Assembly: GCF_932526225.1 (NCBI RefSeq)
Contig: NC_064041.1
Coordinates: 15,780,951-15,844,950, forward strand
Length of the DNA stretch: 64,000 bases
Direction: 5' to 3'
Source: Nematostella vectensis
Taxonomy: Eukaryota > Cnidaria > Anthozoa > Actiniaria > Edwardsiidae
How positions within the stretch are numbered: the stretch's first letter is position 1; every line of letters begins with the position of its first letter. Shown here piece by piece: positions 48,398-59,727 of the stretch. Position numbers and translations under genes: made by a program. The notes below the pieces were generated by a model. It saw nothing but the letters and a program-made list of their open reading frames with translations, did no database searches and was not told the DNA's origin.

Positions 48398-49961
48398 TAA
48401 AATAGATATAAAACTATAGACGCAACATTAAACCGCAATCGGTTTAGGATGAAACTGTGTACCACTAAGACTCCATCCCTGGCTTATATGCCTGTCGGGA
48501 ACGTTCTAAAAATCGTGTGAATTTTTTAGTAGCGGTTATAGCACAAACAGTAAGATTGTGAACACCTAAATATGTGTGGAATATTCAGAGTTTTCTGACG
48601 AATAAAGTCAGACACTGAGACTTGTTGTTAAGACATGCTTCTAGTTAACAGTTTCAATATCTCGCGCGTGATTTTTCGGAAAAAAACATTCCATACATAT
48701 TTCCGATGTTCCCGGTTTTACTGGTCGCGCTGTAAAATAACGTAAAGAAATTACCTTTCAGAGTCAATCTATTTGATTTGATTTTTAAATGCTTTAGATC
48801 TTAGTATCGCATTTATCATGCTAACTTATTATACTTGGGAATTTCACTTTTCAATTTTGTGCAATAACAAAACAGTGCTTCGTGTAACCTAGGACTAGCC
48901 TTTCTGTGATAAAGCAGGGGTGCCTCCCTTGTAAGGACTAAAATTTTAGAAGAATTCTACCCCCCCCCCCCCCCCCAACCCTTATGCTTCTTAGACATTG
49001 ATGCAGACACCAGTCATTTTTCCAGCCCTATCTGCGACTCCATTAAAGTTATTGAGTTCGCAAGTGAGTTTCTGAGGTTTTATTGGATTAAAACTGTGTT
49101 AACTTTGACTAATAATATAATTCTTTAATAAGGATCACTGCATTCATTTTTTACCCAAAGTTAGTCAAAGTTATTACAGTTTTAGAGCTAGCCTTCCCAA
49201 CGGATTCAATCAAAATTTCATTAAATTTTGATGAAATTTTAATTAAATCCGTTAGGAAGGCTAGCTTAAAAAACTGTGATAACTATGACTAACATGAAGT
49301 ACCACCGCCACACATCCCTAACTTAATGGAATAGTGATATTTTCAAGGTTAAGTTTAAGTCATTCTAAAGAATCAGCCAAATTATTTTCAGTGATATAAA
49401 GAGTAGAAATAGAACCATATTAAAAAGAATAGAATGTTGTATAAGTACCATTTTTTGCAAGCGCTACAAGTATCTACTTACAATGTTTTCTTCTTCTTTT
49501 CGTCTCTCCTATATAATAAAATTTCACTCGATGATGTGCAAACTCATCGAAGAGATGGTGCTGCACCTTCTCCGCAATTCTTCTTCTAGAGAATAAGAAC
49601 GACTGAAAACACCTGATTGGCTGATTTTATCCTTCTTGATTCTGATTGGCTTTGAGATTCTATACAGATGCTATACCTCCTTTTGAGCGGAGTCTCTTGT
49701 CCAAAATTCATTTTGGGATTATAGTTCTCGACAGTTTCGATTTAAAAACACAAACAATAAAAATACGAAAACTGCAAGATTTTGTGTACAAAAGGATTAT
49801 AAAAGATATTATTACTTAGTAGAGATATCATTTTAGACGAGATAATTCAGTTTGCCTGTTCCAGCTGTTGCTCTGCATGGGCTCTTTTATTATTTGGAGG
49901 CAGAAATATTGAGATAAGAAGATATCTTAATGTTTGGAAAAAACACACAAACTACTGTTTC

Positions 49962-50004
49962 ATCCCTACAAGCTTGTTTCGTGGTTGCCCACTCATCAGG
50001 GGAT
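49962..50004 (-). ncRNA. Hammerhead ribozyme motif, copy B
   Basis: This is the same sequence as copy A, 1,607 bp downstream on the plus strand, and is identical through the core and all three stems. If the tandem element is transcribed on the minus strand, cleavage at the two sites would release a 1,607-nt unit RNA. Confidence 0.88.
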
Positions 50005-50819
50005 TAAAATAGATATAAAACTATAGACGCAACATTAAACCGCAATCGGTTTAGGATGAAACTGTGTACCACTAAGACTCCATCCCTGGCTTATATGCCT
50101 GTCGGGAACGTTCTAAAAATCGTGTGAATTTTTTAGTAGCGGTTATAGCACAAACAGTAAGATTGTGAACACCTAAATATGTGTGGAATATTCAGAGTTT
50201 TCTGACGAATAAAGTCAGACTCTGAGACTTGTTGTTAAGACATGCTTCTAGTTAACAGTTTCAATATCTCGCGCGTGAATTTTCGGAAAAAAACATTCCA
50301 TACATATTTCCGATGTTCCCGGTTTTACTGGTCGCGCTGTAAAATAACGTAAAGAAATTACCTTTCAGAGTCAATCTATTTGATTTGATTTTTAAATGCT
50401 TTAGATCTTAGTATCGCATTTATCATGCTAACTTATTATACTTGGGAATTTCACTTTTCAATTTTGTGCAATAACAAAACAGTGCTTCGTGTAACCTAGG
50501 ACTAGCCTTTCTGTGATAAAGCAGGGGTGCCGCCCTTGTAAGGACTAAAATTTTAGAAGAATTCTATTTCATTAAATTTTGATGAAATTTTAATTAAATC
50601 CGTTAGGAAGGCTAGCTTAAAAAACTGTAATAACTTTGACTAACTTTCAGTAGCACTGCACACACCTCTAACTAAATGGAATAGTGCTGCCAAATTATTT
50701 TTTAGTGATATAAAGAGTAGAAATAGAACCATATTAAAAAGAATAGAAAAATGTTGTATAAATACCATGTTTGCAAGTGCTTTAAGTATCTACTTATTAT
50801 GTATATACTATGATACCTA

Positions 50820-51574
50820 GCAGCGGGTTTCTATTGCTAGATGTTTCCTCCACGATACCTCCGGACAGTTGAGGCAGCGGGTTTCTATTGCTACATGTTT
50901 CCTCCATGATACCTCCGGACAGTTGAGGCAGCGGGTTTCTATTGCTACATGTTTCCTCCATGATACCTCCGGACAGTTGAGGCAGCGGGTTTCTATTGCT
51001 ACATGTTTCCTCCATGATACCTCCGGACAGTTGAGGCAGCGGGTTTCTATTGCTACATGTTTCCTCCATGATACCTCCGGACTGTTGAGGCAGCGGGTTT
51101 CTATTGCAACATGTTTCCTCCATGATACCTCCGGACAGTTGAGGCAGCGGGTTTCTATTGCCACATGTTTCCTCCATGATACCTCCGGACAGTTGAGGCA
51201 GCGGGTTTCTATTGCTAGATGTTTCCTCCATGATACCTCCGGACAGTTGAGGCAGCGGGTTTCTATTGCTACATGTTTCCTCCATGATACCTCCGGACAG
51301 TTGAGACAGCGGGTTTCTATTGCTAGATGTTTCCTCCATGATACCTCAGGACAGTTGAGGCAGCGGGTTTCTATTGCTACATGTTTCCACCATGATACCT
51401 CTGGACAGTTTCGGCAGCGGGTTTCTATTGCTACATGTTTCCTCCATGATACCTCCGGACAGTTTCGGCAGCGGGTTTCTATTGCTACATGTTTCCTTCA
51501 TGAAACCTCCGGACAGTTGAGGCAGCGGGTTTCTATTGCTACATGTTTCCTCCATGATACCTCTGACTTCACTT
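50820..51574. repeat. 54-bp array, about 14 copies
   Basis: Units of 54 bp contain AGCGGGTTTCTATTGCTACA, TGTTTCCTCCATGATACCTC and CGGACAGTTGAGGC. Because 54 is a multiple of three, several frames stay open and give 18-residue repeats (such as SNRNPLPQLSGG), but there is no start context, splice support or domain, so I treat it as non-coding. Confidence 0.95.
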
Positions 51575-51651
51575 TTTGAAGTGTGGCTTCCACTAGTAAC
51601 GACATAGCCGCGCGCTGATCTTATGTGTTCATCAGCAACATAACATAACAT

Positions 51652-51710
51652 CGACACGAGACATAAATAACAACATGTTTTTTAAAAACATGTTTTTTAT
51701 CTCTTGTGTC
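51652..51710. repeat. Short inverted repeat
   Basis: GACACGAGACATAAATAACA mirrors TTTTTTATCTCTTGTGTC around a central AACATG...CATGTT, giving a hairpin with imperfect ~24-bp arms. The role is unknown. Confidence 0.6.
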
Positions 51711-51825
51711 ATTATGTTGTTATATGGATATGTTGTTCTGTCGTTATATCGCCAGTTTGCTTCACCCTTCAAGAAAGGAAAGTCATTAAAGATAACATAC
51801 GCTTTGATTGAGGCCGAGTTCTCAT

Positions 51826-52108
51826 TTAGCACAAGTCTTCGTCAAGGAGATGATCGAAATTGATATGCCCCCAGCCTCCCGAGGATGCGTCCACTAAGCG
51901 GATCTGCGCCTGTTTGCCCTGGTACTGGGCCACGCCCCAATACTTCTTGCTCAATGTCTCGCTGCACTCGGTCGCCGGCGTCTTCCTAACCACGTGACCG
52001 TCCACTATCAGCTCGACCTTCTCTTCTTCGTTCTGCTGCGATGTGCACCCGGCGCCCAGCATGAAAGAGAGGCGGGATCCAGGGATGAGAAAGGGTGGAG
52101 ATGTCGCA
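51826..52108 (-). CDS. Terminal exon with GGWGHINFD module
   Basis: The minus-strand exon follows an acceptor (AAGGCAG at 52111-52109) and ends at TAA (51826-51828). It encodes SPPFLIPGSRLSFMLGAG ... KVELIVDGHVVRK ... GKQAQIRLVDASSGGWGHIN, then FDHLLDEDLC. I recognise this pattern as a beta-sandwich module often found next to GH32-type glycosidase or lectin-like domains. It starts with one base completing a codon (previous exon phase 2), so it cannot join directly to the PAN exon at 59728 (phase 0); at least one exon between is missing or the genes differ. Confidence 0.65.
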
Positions 52109-52111
52109 CTG

Positions 52112-52670
52112 CCTTATATGGTAATAGATAAGAAGAGTAAATTATTCATTGCCTAATATGGTAATAGATAAGAACAGTAAATTAGTCATTGCGTAATATG
52201 GTAATAGATAAGAACAGTTCATTAGTCATTGCCTAATATGGTAATAGATAAGATAAGTAAATTAGTCATTACCTTATATGGTAATACATAAGAACAGTTA
52301 ATTAGTCATTGCCTAATATGGTAATAGATAAGATAAGTAAATTAGTCATTGCCTAATATGGTAATAGATAAGAACAGTAAATTATTCATTGCCTAATATG
52401 GTTATAGATAAGAACAGTAAATTAGTCATTGCGTAATATGGTAATAGATAAGAACAGTAAATTAGTCATTGCCTAATATGGTAATAGATAAGATAAGTAA
52501 ATTAGTCATTGCCTAATATGGTAATAAATAAGAACAGTTAATTAGTCATTGCCTAATATGGTAATAGTTAGGAACAGTTGATTAATCACTACTTAATACG
52601 GTAATAGATATAAAAGTAGTTAATTAGTCATTGCCTTATATGGTAATAGATAAGAGCGGTTAATTAATCA
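52112..52670. repeat. 40-bp array abutting a terminal-exon acceptor
   Basis: About 14 units of 40 bp (GCCTAATATGGTAATAGATA plus AGAACAGTAAATTAGTCATT). The array begins directly at the acceptor of the minus-strand exon 51826-52108: the GCCTTATATGG beside the acceptor is one end of the first unit. It decays towards 52670. Confidence 0.93.
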
Positions 52671-52689
52671 CGATTGTAAAATACCCCTA

Positions 52690-55600
52690 CGAAATGAGTT
52701 TTCATTTTCCCTATATATACCTATATGGGCTTGTAATATAAACCTATATGGGCTTGTAATATACACCTATATGTGCTTGTAATATACACCTATATGTGCT
52801 TGTAATATACACCTATATGTGCTTGTAATATACACCTATATGTGCTTGTAATATACACCTATATGGGCTTGTAATATACACCTATATGGGCTTGTAATAT
52901 ACACCTATATGGGCTTGTAATATACACCTATATGGGCTTGTAATATACACCTATATGAGCTTGTAATATACACCTATATGTGCTTGTAATATACACCTAT
53001 ATGTGCTTGTAATATACACCTATATGTGCTTGTAATATACACCTATATGGGCTTGTAATATACACCTATATGGGCTTGTAATATACACCTATATGGGCTT
53101 GTAATATACACCTATATGGGCTTGTAATATACACCTATATGTGCTTGTATAATACACCTATATGAGCTTGTAATATACACCTATATGTGCTTGTAATATA
53201 CACCTATATGTGCTTGTAATATACACCTATATGTGCTTGTAATATACACCTATATGGGCTTGTAATATACACCTATATGTGCTTGTAATATACACCTATA
53301 TGGGCTTGTAATATACACCTATATGTGCTTGTAATATACACCTATATGTGCTTGTAATATACACCTATATGGGCTTGTAATATACACCTATATGGGCTTG
53401 TAATATACACCTATATGGGCTTGTAATATACACCTATATGAGCTTGTAATATACACCTATATGTGCTTGTAATATACACCTATATGTGCTTGTAATATAC
53501 ACCTATATGTGCTTGTAATATACACCTATATGGGCTTGTAATATACACCTATATGGGCTTGTAATATACACCTATATGTGCTTGTAATATACACCTATAT
53601 GGGCTTGTAATATACACCTATATGGGCTTGTAATATACACCTATATGGGCTTGTAATATACACCTATATGGGCTTGTAATATACACCTATATGGGCTTGT
53701 AATATACACCTATATGGGCTTGTAATATACACCTATATGGGCTTGTAATATACACCTATATGTGCTTGTAATATACACCTATATGTGCTTGTAATATACA
53801 CCTATATGTGCTTGTAATATACACCTATATGTGCTTGTAATATACACCTATATGGGCTTGTAATATACACCTATATGGGCTTGTAATATACACCTATATG
53901 GGCTTGTAATATACACCTATATGGGCTTGTAATATACTCCTATATGGGCTTGTAATATACACCTATATGTGCTTGTAATATACACCTATATGTGCTTGTA
54001 ATATACATCTATATGTGCTTGTAATATACACCTATATGGGCTTGTAATATACACCTATATGTGCTTGTTATATACACCTATATGTGCTTGTAATATACAC
54101 CTATATGTGCTTGTAATATACACCTATATGGGCTTGTAATATACACCTATATGGGCTTGTAATATACACCTATATGTGCTTGTAATATACACCTATATGG
54201 GCTTGTAATATACACCTATATGGGCTTGTAATATACACCTATATGGGCTTGTAATATACACCTATATGTGCTTGTAATATACACCTATATGTGCTTGTAA
54301 TATACACCTATATGTGCTTGTAATATACACCTATATGTGCTTGTAATATACACCTATATGGGCTTGTAATATACACCTATATGGGCTTGTAATATACACC
54401 TATATGGGCTTGTAATATACACCTATATGGGCTTGTAATATACTCCTATATGGGCTTGTAATATACACCTATATGTGCTTGTAATATACACCTATATGTG
54501 CTTGTAATATACATCTATATGTGCTTGTAATATACACCTATATGGGCTTGTAATATACACCTATATGTGCTTGTTATATACACCTATATGTGCTTGTAAT
54601 ATACACCTATATGTGCTTGTAATATACACCTATATGGGCTTGTAATATACACCTATATGGGCTTGTAATATACACCTATATGTGCTTGTAATATACACCT
54701 ATATGGGCTTGTAATATACACCTATATGGGCTTGTAATATACACCTATATGGGCTTGTAATATACACCTATATGGGCTTGTAATATACACCTATATGGGC
54801 TTGTAATATACACCTATATGGGCTTGTAATATACACCTATATGGGCTTGTAATATACACCTATATGTGCTTGTAATATACACCTATATGTGCTTGTAATA
54901 TACACCTATATGTGCTTGTAATATACACCTATATGTGCTTGTAATATACACCTATATGTGCTTGTAATATACACCTATATGTGCTTGTAATATACACCTA
55001 TATGTGCTTGTAATATACACCTATATGGGCTTGTAATATACACCTATATGTGCTTGTAATATACACCTATATGTGCTTGTAATATACACCTATATGTGCT
55101 TGTAATATACACCTATATGTGCTTGTAATATACACCTATATGTGCTTGTAATATACACCTATATGTGCTTGTAATATACACCTATATGGGCTTGTAATAT
55201 ACACCTATATGTGCTTGTAATATACACCTATATGTGCTTGTAATATACACCTATATGTGCTTGTAATATACACCTATATGGTGCTTGTAATATACACCTA
55301 TATGTGCTTGTAATATACACCTATATGTGCTTGTATATGTGCTTGTAATATACACCTATATGTGCTTGTAATATACACCTATATGTGCTTGTAATTTACA
55401 CCTATATGTGCTTGTAATATACACCTATATGTGCTTGTAATATACACCTATATGTGCTTGTAATATACACCTATATGTGCTTGTAATATACACCTATATG
55501 TGCTTGTAATATACACCTATATGTGCTTGTAATATACACCTATATGTGCTTGTAATATACACCTATATGTGCTTGTATATGTGCTTGTAATATACACCTA

Positions 55601-55794
55601 TATGTGCTTGTAATATACACCTATATGTGCTTGTAATATACACCTATATGTGCTTGTAATATACACCTATATGTGCTTGTAATATACACCTATATGGGCT
55701 TGTAATATACACCTATATGTGCTTGTAATATACACCTATATGTGCTTGTAATATACACCTATATGTGCTTGTAATATACACCTATATGGGCTAG
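52690..55794. repeat. 23-bp satellite (CACCTATATGTGCTTGTAA), about 134 copies
   Basis: Units of 23 bp differ mainly by G or T in ATGGGC or ATGTGC. Rare variants (ACTCC, CATCT, TTATATA) recur 506 bp apart (about 53935/54440, 54006/54512, 54068/54574), showing a 22-unit higher-order duplication. A few 13-bp slips occur near 55330 and 55575. Confidence 0.97.
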
Positions 55795-56280
55795 GAAGGC
55801 TATCTCAGTGTTTGCCAATGGGTTTCGTTTTGCTGTATAGATAAATAGATCTCAAGGGAGAAGCTTTGGAGTGCAGCGATAACGAGGAAGATTGACACTT
55901 TTCCATATTTCCAAGGAATCGATTCAATTGTTCGCTCGTCATATAAGACATCAAGTTGGACTGACCTCATATACGCAAAGTGGTTTGCAACTACAGTTTT
56001 TTTAAATTTCGAACCAAACCCCCAAAACTGCGATTTTATTTGCCTAATATTAATATCTAAATCTTCAGAATTTGCAAACTAGAATCATCAGATTGATCGC
56101 ACGCTTTGAAGGGGCTGTTAAAAAAGGGCTTAAATTTGAACGAATTATTGAAAACAATTACTCCTCACAGGCCCTCAGTATGGTTAGATGGTTATTTTTT
56201 TTCTGGAAATGTTTTCTGATAAAGACCCAAACAAGCTGGTTGCTGGTTTGATCGACACTCTCGCCCCTATTAACAGGGTT
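55795..56280. other. Degraded LINE-like or unique DNA
   Basis: No intact gene. Short stretches could be the upstream part of the outer LINE (see 56286-57411), but frames are broken. Confidence 0.4.
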
Positions 56281-56285
56281 CTTAT

Positions 56286-57411
56286 GTAAAAAGCAATATA
56301 AAAACTTACAGAACATTTAAGACTGACTATTCCCTGGAGGACCATCTTTTCCAGGTCAAAAACTCTAAATATAGAATAGCTATGTAACAGTGTAACATGA
56401 TCCGCATCTCAAGGAAGACCAGAAACAACATCAACCACCTGTACTATCTGGAAGGTGTGGCCCTGGACTTTGTTGAGGAAATAAAGTACCTCGGAGTCAC
56501 AATAACAAGGGACGTCCGATGGAACAGACATGTTGCTGAAACAGTGAGCAAGGCAAACAAGATCCTAGGCCTACTTAGGCGGAACCTGCACTTTTGCGAC
56601 ACGAAAGCGAAGGAAGCAGCCTACGTTGGCCTTGTTAGGCCGCTGTTGGAATATGCAAGTGCTATCTGGGACCCGCATACCAGCAAGCTCATAGTCGAGA
56701 TCGAGGAAGTCCAGAGGCGTGCAGCACGCTTTGTTACGGCAGACTATAATTTCTCCTTCGAGCCCGTCACAATGACGCGCCTCCTTTCCGAACTGGGTTG
56801 GCAGCCACTCAAAGACCGCAGGCGCACCTCATCATTGGTGCTCCTAAACAGTGGCCTAAATAATGCCTCTATCCTGCCACTCGAAGATCTGAGGAAACCG
56901 TCTCGCGCCTTGCCCCGCACTCAACACTCTGAATTCTATACTATTCCTAACGCTAGAACGGACATATATAAATATAGTTTTTTGCCCCGTGCACTGAGAC
57001 TGTGGAACAACCTTCAACAGTCTGTAATTGACATGAGAGGCTGCCCAGAGGCCTTCCACGCTGGGCTTTAGACTCGGCACTGCGCTGCGCACTGAGATAT
57101 CGTACAATAGGTTGCGCAATTTATTAAAGTGAAGTGAAGTGAAGCTTTAACAAAATTAAAATTAAGCAATAATAAGCTAGAAATAGAAACATGGCGCCAT
57201 CACAGGCCTTATAAAGCCCCTTAAGAGCGAATTTGTGGATTATGCAAATCAGGAGTAGAAAACGAAGACCATTTCCTAACCATTTGTCCAGCTTTCAAAG
57301 AAAAAAAAAGAGAAACATATATAGAGACAAACGGAAAGATCAAATTCAGTAAAATGACGACACAAGATGCGTTTCATTACATTATAAACTATCCAGACAA
57401 AATATTTCAAT
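56286..57411 (+). mobile_element. Outer LINE C-terminal fragment, split by a CR1-like insertion
   Basis: Before the insertion a frame gives NIKTYRTFKTDYSLEDHLF then QVKNSKYRIA (about 56290-56383). After it, ALTKLKLSNNKLEIETWRHH continues from about 57143, then ERICGLCKSG, VENEDHFLTICPAFKEK, and a TAA near 57411. The pattern of K-L/F-R-S-N-H-K-L-E-I-E followed by CxxC...HF...C is the C-terminal end typical of many non-LTR retrotransposon polyproteins. One in-frame stop and the missing reverse transcriptase mark it as dead. Confidence 0.75.
56384..57143 (+). mobile_element. CR1/L2-like LINE fragment (reverse transcriptase C-terminus and 3' tail)
   Basis: The open frame at 56397-57071 (224 codons) encodes KYLGVTITRDVRWNRHV, ANKILGLLRRNL, GLVRPLLEYASAIWDPH, EEVQRRAARFVTADY, GWQPLKDRRR and FLPRALRLWNNL, the thumb/C-terminal part of CR1/L2-type reverse transcriptases. 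It is 5'-truncated and ends with a short tandem tail (GTGAA repeated, about 57129-57143), as CR1/L2 elements do. The catalytic YADD motif is absent. It interrupts the outer LINE between ATAGCT and TTAACA. Confidence 0.88.
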
Positions 57412-57799
57412 AAAAAATGCGATTGCAAAACACATCTATGGGTGCTTCTCCCGTAGGAACAGTATTATCTCTACATGACTCAAATAATTATTGTGTTTGT
57501 GTAGGGGTCTTATATAGTTGTAGTTTATTGGGATTCCCAGTCACGGTACTCTTCTGTATAAGAGCCCAATATAAAAACTGTCAGTCTCAAGAAGAAACGG
57601 TCAGGGATTTTCCAGAAAATGAGGGGGGGGGGAGGCCAAGCAAATTTATACTTCAAATTTCTTCTAAAATACCGATTCCTCTAAAATGCCGACTCTTATG
57701 GGTGGGACCCCCCGGATCCGTCACTGCTAGAGGCAACGTACCGCATACCCTATGTCGTGTGCGTGGTTAAAGGGGGTTCTATTAAACAAACATTAAAAA

Positions 57800-58150
57800 C
57801 AAACGATTATATGGAAATCAGGCTTTACCTGGTTTATTATATGGAAACCAGGCTTTACCTGGTTTATCCTATCCAAACCAGGCTTTTCCTGTTTTTATTT
57901 CCTATGGGAACTAGGCTTTACCTGGTTTATTCTATAGAAACTAGTATTTACCTGGTTTATCCTATGAAAACTAGGCTTTACCTTGTTTATTCTATGGAAA
58001 CCAGGCTTTACCTGGTTTATCCTACGGAAACCAGGCTTTACCTGGTTTATCCCATGGAAACTAGACTTTACCTGGTTTATCCCATGGAAACCAGGCATTA
58101 TCTGGTTTATTCTATCGAAACCAGGCTTAACCTATGGAAACCAGGCTTTA
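57800..58150. repeat. 30-bp hairpin repeat (ACCAGGCTTTACCTGGT), about 12 copies
   Basis: Units such as TATGGAAACCAGGCTTTACC plus TGGTTTATCC contain an ACCAGG/CCTGGT inverted repeat, so each can fold into a hairpin. The period of 30 keeps a frame open across the array (10-residue METRLYLVYP repeats), which I regard as accidental. Confidence 0.9.
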
Positions 58151-58457
58151 GAGGCTTACCGCATCTCGGGAGTGGTGTGTCGGGTGGCTGTCGACAGATT
58201 GGAAACTTGGTGCCATTTTACCTTTTTTTGTGCGACCGGAAGTCGTTTTTAACGCATGCGCTGTGGACCAGACTATTTGGAGGCGCGGCTGTTTAGCCAC
58301 CAAACCTAGTGCACGGCGCTCTCCACGCTGCTTTCAGACCAGCGACTTTGTGCTGCCAAAGCACATCTTTTCCATTTTTTGCTACGCCCAGTTGGTGGCA
58401 TTTTAGCATATGAGCATGGTAAATTGTATAAAAAATAATAAACCCTTAAAAAAAACG

Positions 58458-58872
58458 TGGACTTTAAAAGCACACTAGCATACACACATTGGCACCAGTC
58501 GGGCCAAGACGGGACGCTAGCACAGTCTATTACCCGTGCAGTTCGGCAACCATGGACAGCTGTTTCGTCCTTATTAGGACTCGTCAGCATGGCATAGCCG
58601 GTTTGCCTCAGTTAAACTTCAACGGCAAAAAAACTGCAGGGCGACTTCGACTCGAACGAAGTGCTTTAAACCACAGCTCAGATCCATGTGGGATCTAGAG
58701 CTGCGACCGGGCTAGCGTGATGCCAATTGTGCGGATCACGCATGCGACCTTTGCTAGTCTAAAACTCCGTCGGATAGCCAAACTATCCTTGCGAGTATGT
58801 ATACATAAATGTGAACTTTAGAAGCACACTAGCATACACACATTGGCACCAGTCGGGCCAAGACGGGACGCT
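58458..58872 (-). mobile_element. Retrozyme-like 354-bp repeat with hammerhead
   Basis: 61 bp at 58458-58518 recur at 58812-58872 (offset 354; contains AGCACACTAGCATACACACA and GGCCAAGACGGGACGCT). Between them is a hammerhead on the minus strand. A single unit plus a partial second, non-coding, of a few hundred bp with a type I hammerhead, is the layout of metazoan retrozymes. Confidence 0.65.
58551..58592 (-). ncRNA. Hammerhead ribozyme motif, retrozyme type
   Basis: The minus strand reads CCAUG, CUGACGA, stem II GUCC-UAAUAA-GGAC, GAAA, stem III CAGCUG (fully palindromic), cleavage triplet GUC, then CAUGG. Stem I is five paired bases (CCAUG/CAUGG) with further pairing (GGC/GCC) beyond an internal loop. 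All core bases are conserved. Confidence 0.88.
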
Positions 58873-59727
58873 TGAGCGATCACAAGGGCTCGGTATACAT
58901 GACGCCGGGCAAGTGCTTGCTGGAAAACAGCCGTTCTACAGTAAAAACACACAAGCTGGTACATGCATAATGAATAGAAGTGAGCATCGCCATTTTGAAT
59001 TTAGTTAAGGGTATACTGACATCTGTTGCTAAGGAAAATTGAATATAGGACAAAGGCCTTGTAGAAAGTCATGAGGGTCTGATGTTTGCCAAGTTGACTA
59101 CCAAAAGTGTGATATGACTAGTATGATGACGTTACCCAGTGACGTCAACTTGTGACGTCATATATACAGAAAAAAGCAAATATTTCAATTAAACCAATAA
59201 TATAATAATAATATTATCGTTTGTTTTTACAAACATAGAAAATATTATGACCCAAAAATATTGAGATAAACTTAAAGTCAATTTTTGGGAACTTGGAACG
59301 CATTTTTTCTTTTACTTCAAGAAGTTTACGAATAATGAATTCAGTGTTTTGTATGCCGCGCTCAACGCCACCAGCGTATTAACGTCGTTACTGAGCGACA
59401 ATAATGTGAGTACACCCTTAAAGTTATTTCTTCTGGTTAATAAAAAACTGGGATACAAATTTTGGTAATATTCACTCTTCGTTTGAAGGTTTACTTTCAT
59501 TACGATACTATTCAGTTGATTATGAAATGTTTTGGGGTATTATATAAATTGGAAAAATTAAAAAAAAATATAAATTGGTATTTAAGCGCCTAGAGGCTAG
59601 CCAGAAGTTCTTAATGGCACTTTGGAACACTTTGGAACAGCAAGGCACTTCCATGAAAGGCATGCAGAAGTATTTTTTTGGTTTTCCAGTGTAAATACGA
59701 TATGGTTCTGATCTATGTCATACTTAC
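58873..59727. other. No gene seen; CRE-like cluster at 59126-59168
   Basis: Two perfect TGACGTCA palindromes (59140-59147 and 59153-59160) and a half site (GATGACGTT, 59127) precede a TATATA. No start codon or exon that I can support follows in either direction nearby. The rest is A/T-rich. Confidence 0.45.

Larger units (their letters stand above)
47640..50800 (-). mobile_element. Tandem 1,607-bp non-coding element with hammerhead motifs
   Basis: 47650-48958 and 49257-50566 are near-identical with constant offset 1,607 (for example AGTACCACCGCC at 47691 and 49298, and GTAAGGACTAAA at 48931 and 50538). A third, diverged partial copy follows (about 50566-50800), and a more diverged piece precedes (about 47340-47640). 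No coding capacity is visible. Each full copy has a minus-strand hammerhead. The junction between copies is a long hairpin (49160-49206 with 49246-49292). I read it as a non-autonomous, tandemly arranged Penelope or retrozyme relative; other classes are possible. Confidence 0.7.

Noticed and set aside
50797-51579. Open frames with 18-residue repeats on both strands
   Set aside because: The 54-bp period is a multiple of three, so stops are excluded by periodicity in several frames at once; no gene signals.
52690-55794. CRISPR-like regular array
   Set aside because: Units are contiguous without unique spacers, and the context is eukaryotic; it is a simple satellite.
57757-58296. 179-codon frame of METRLYLVYP repeats
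   Set aside because: Product of a 30-bp hairpin repeat; no signal peptide, conserved domain or exon structure.
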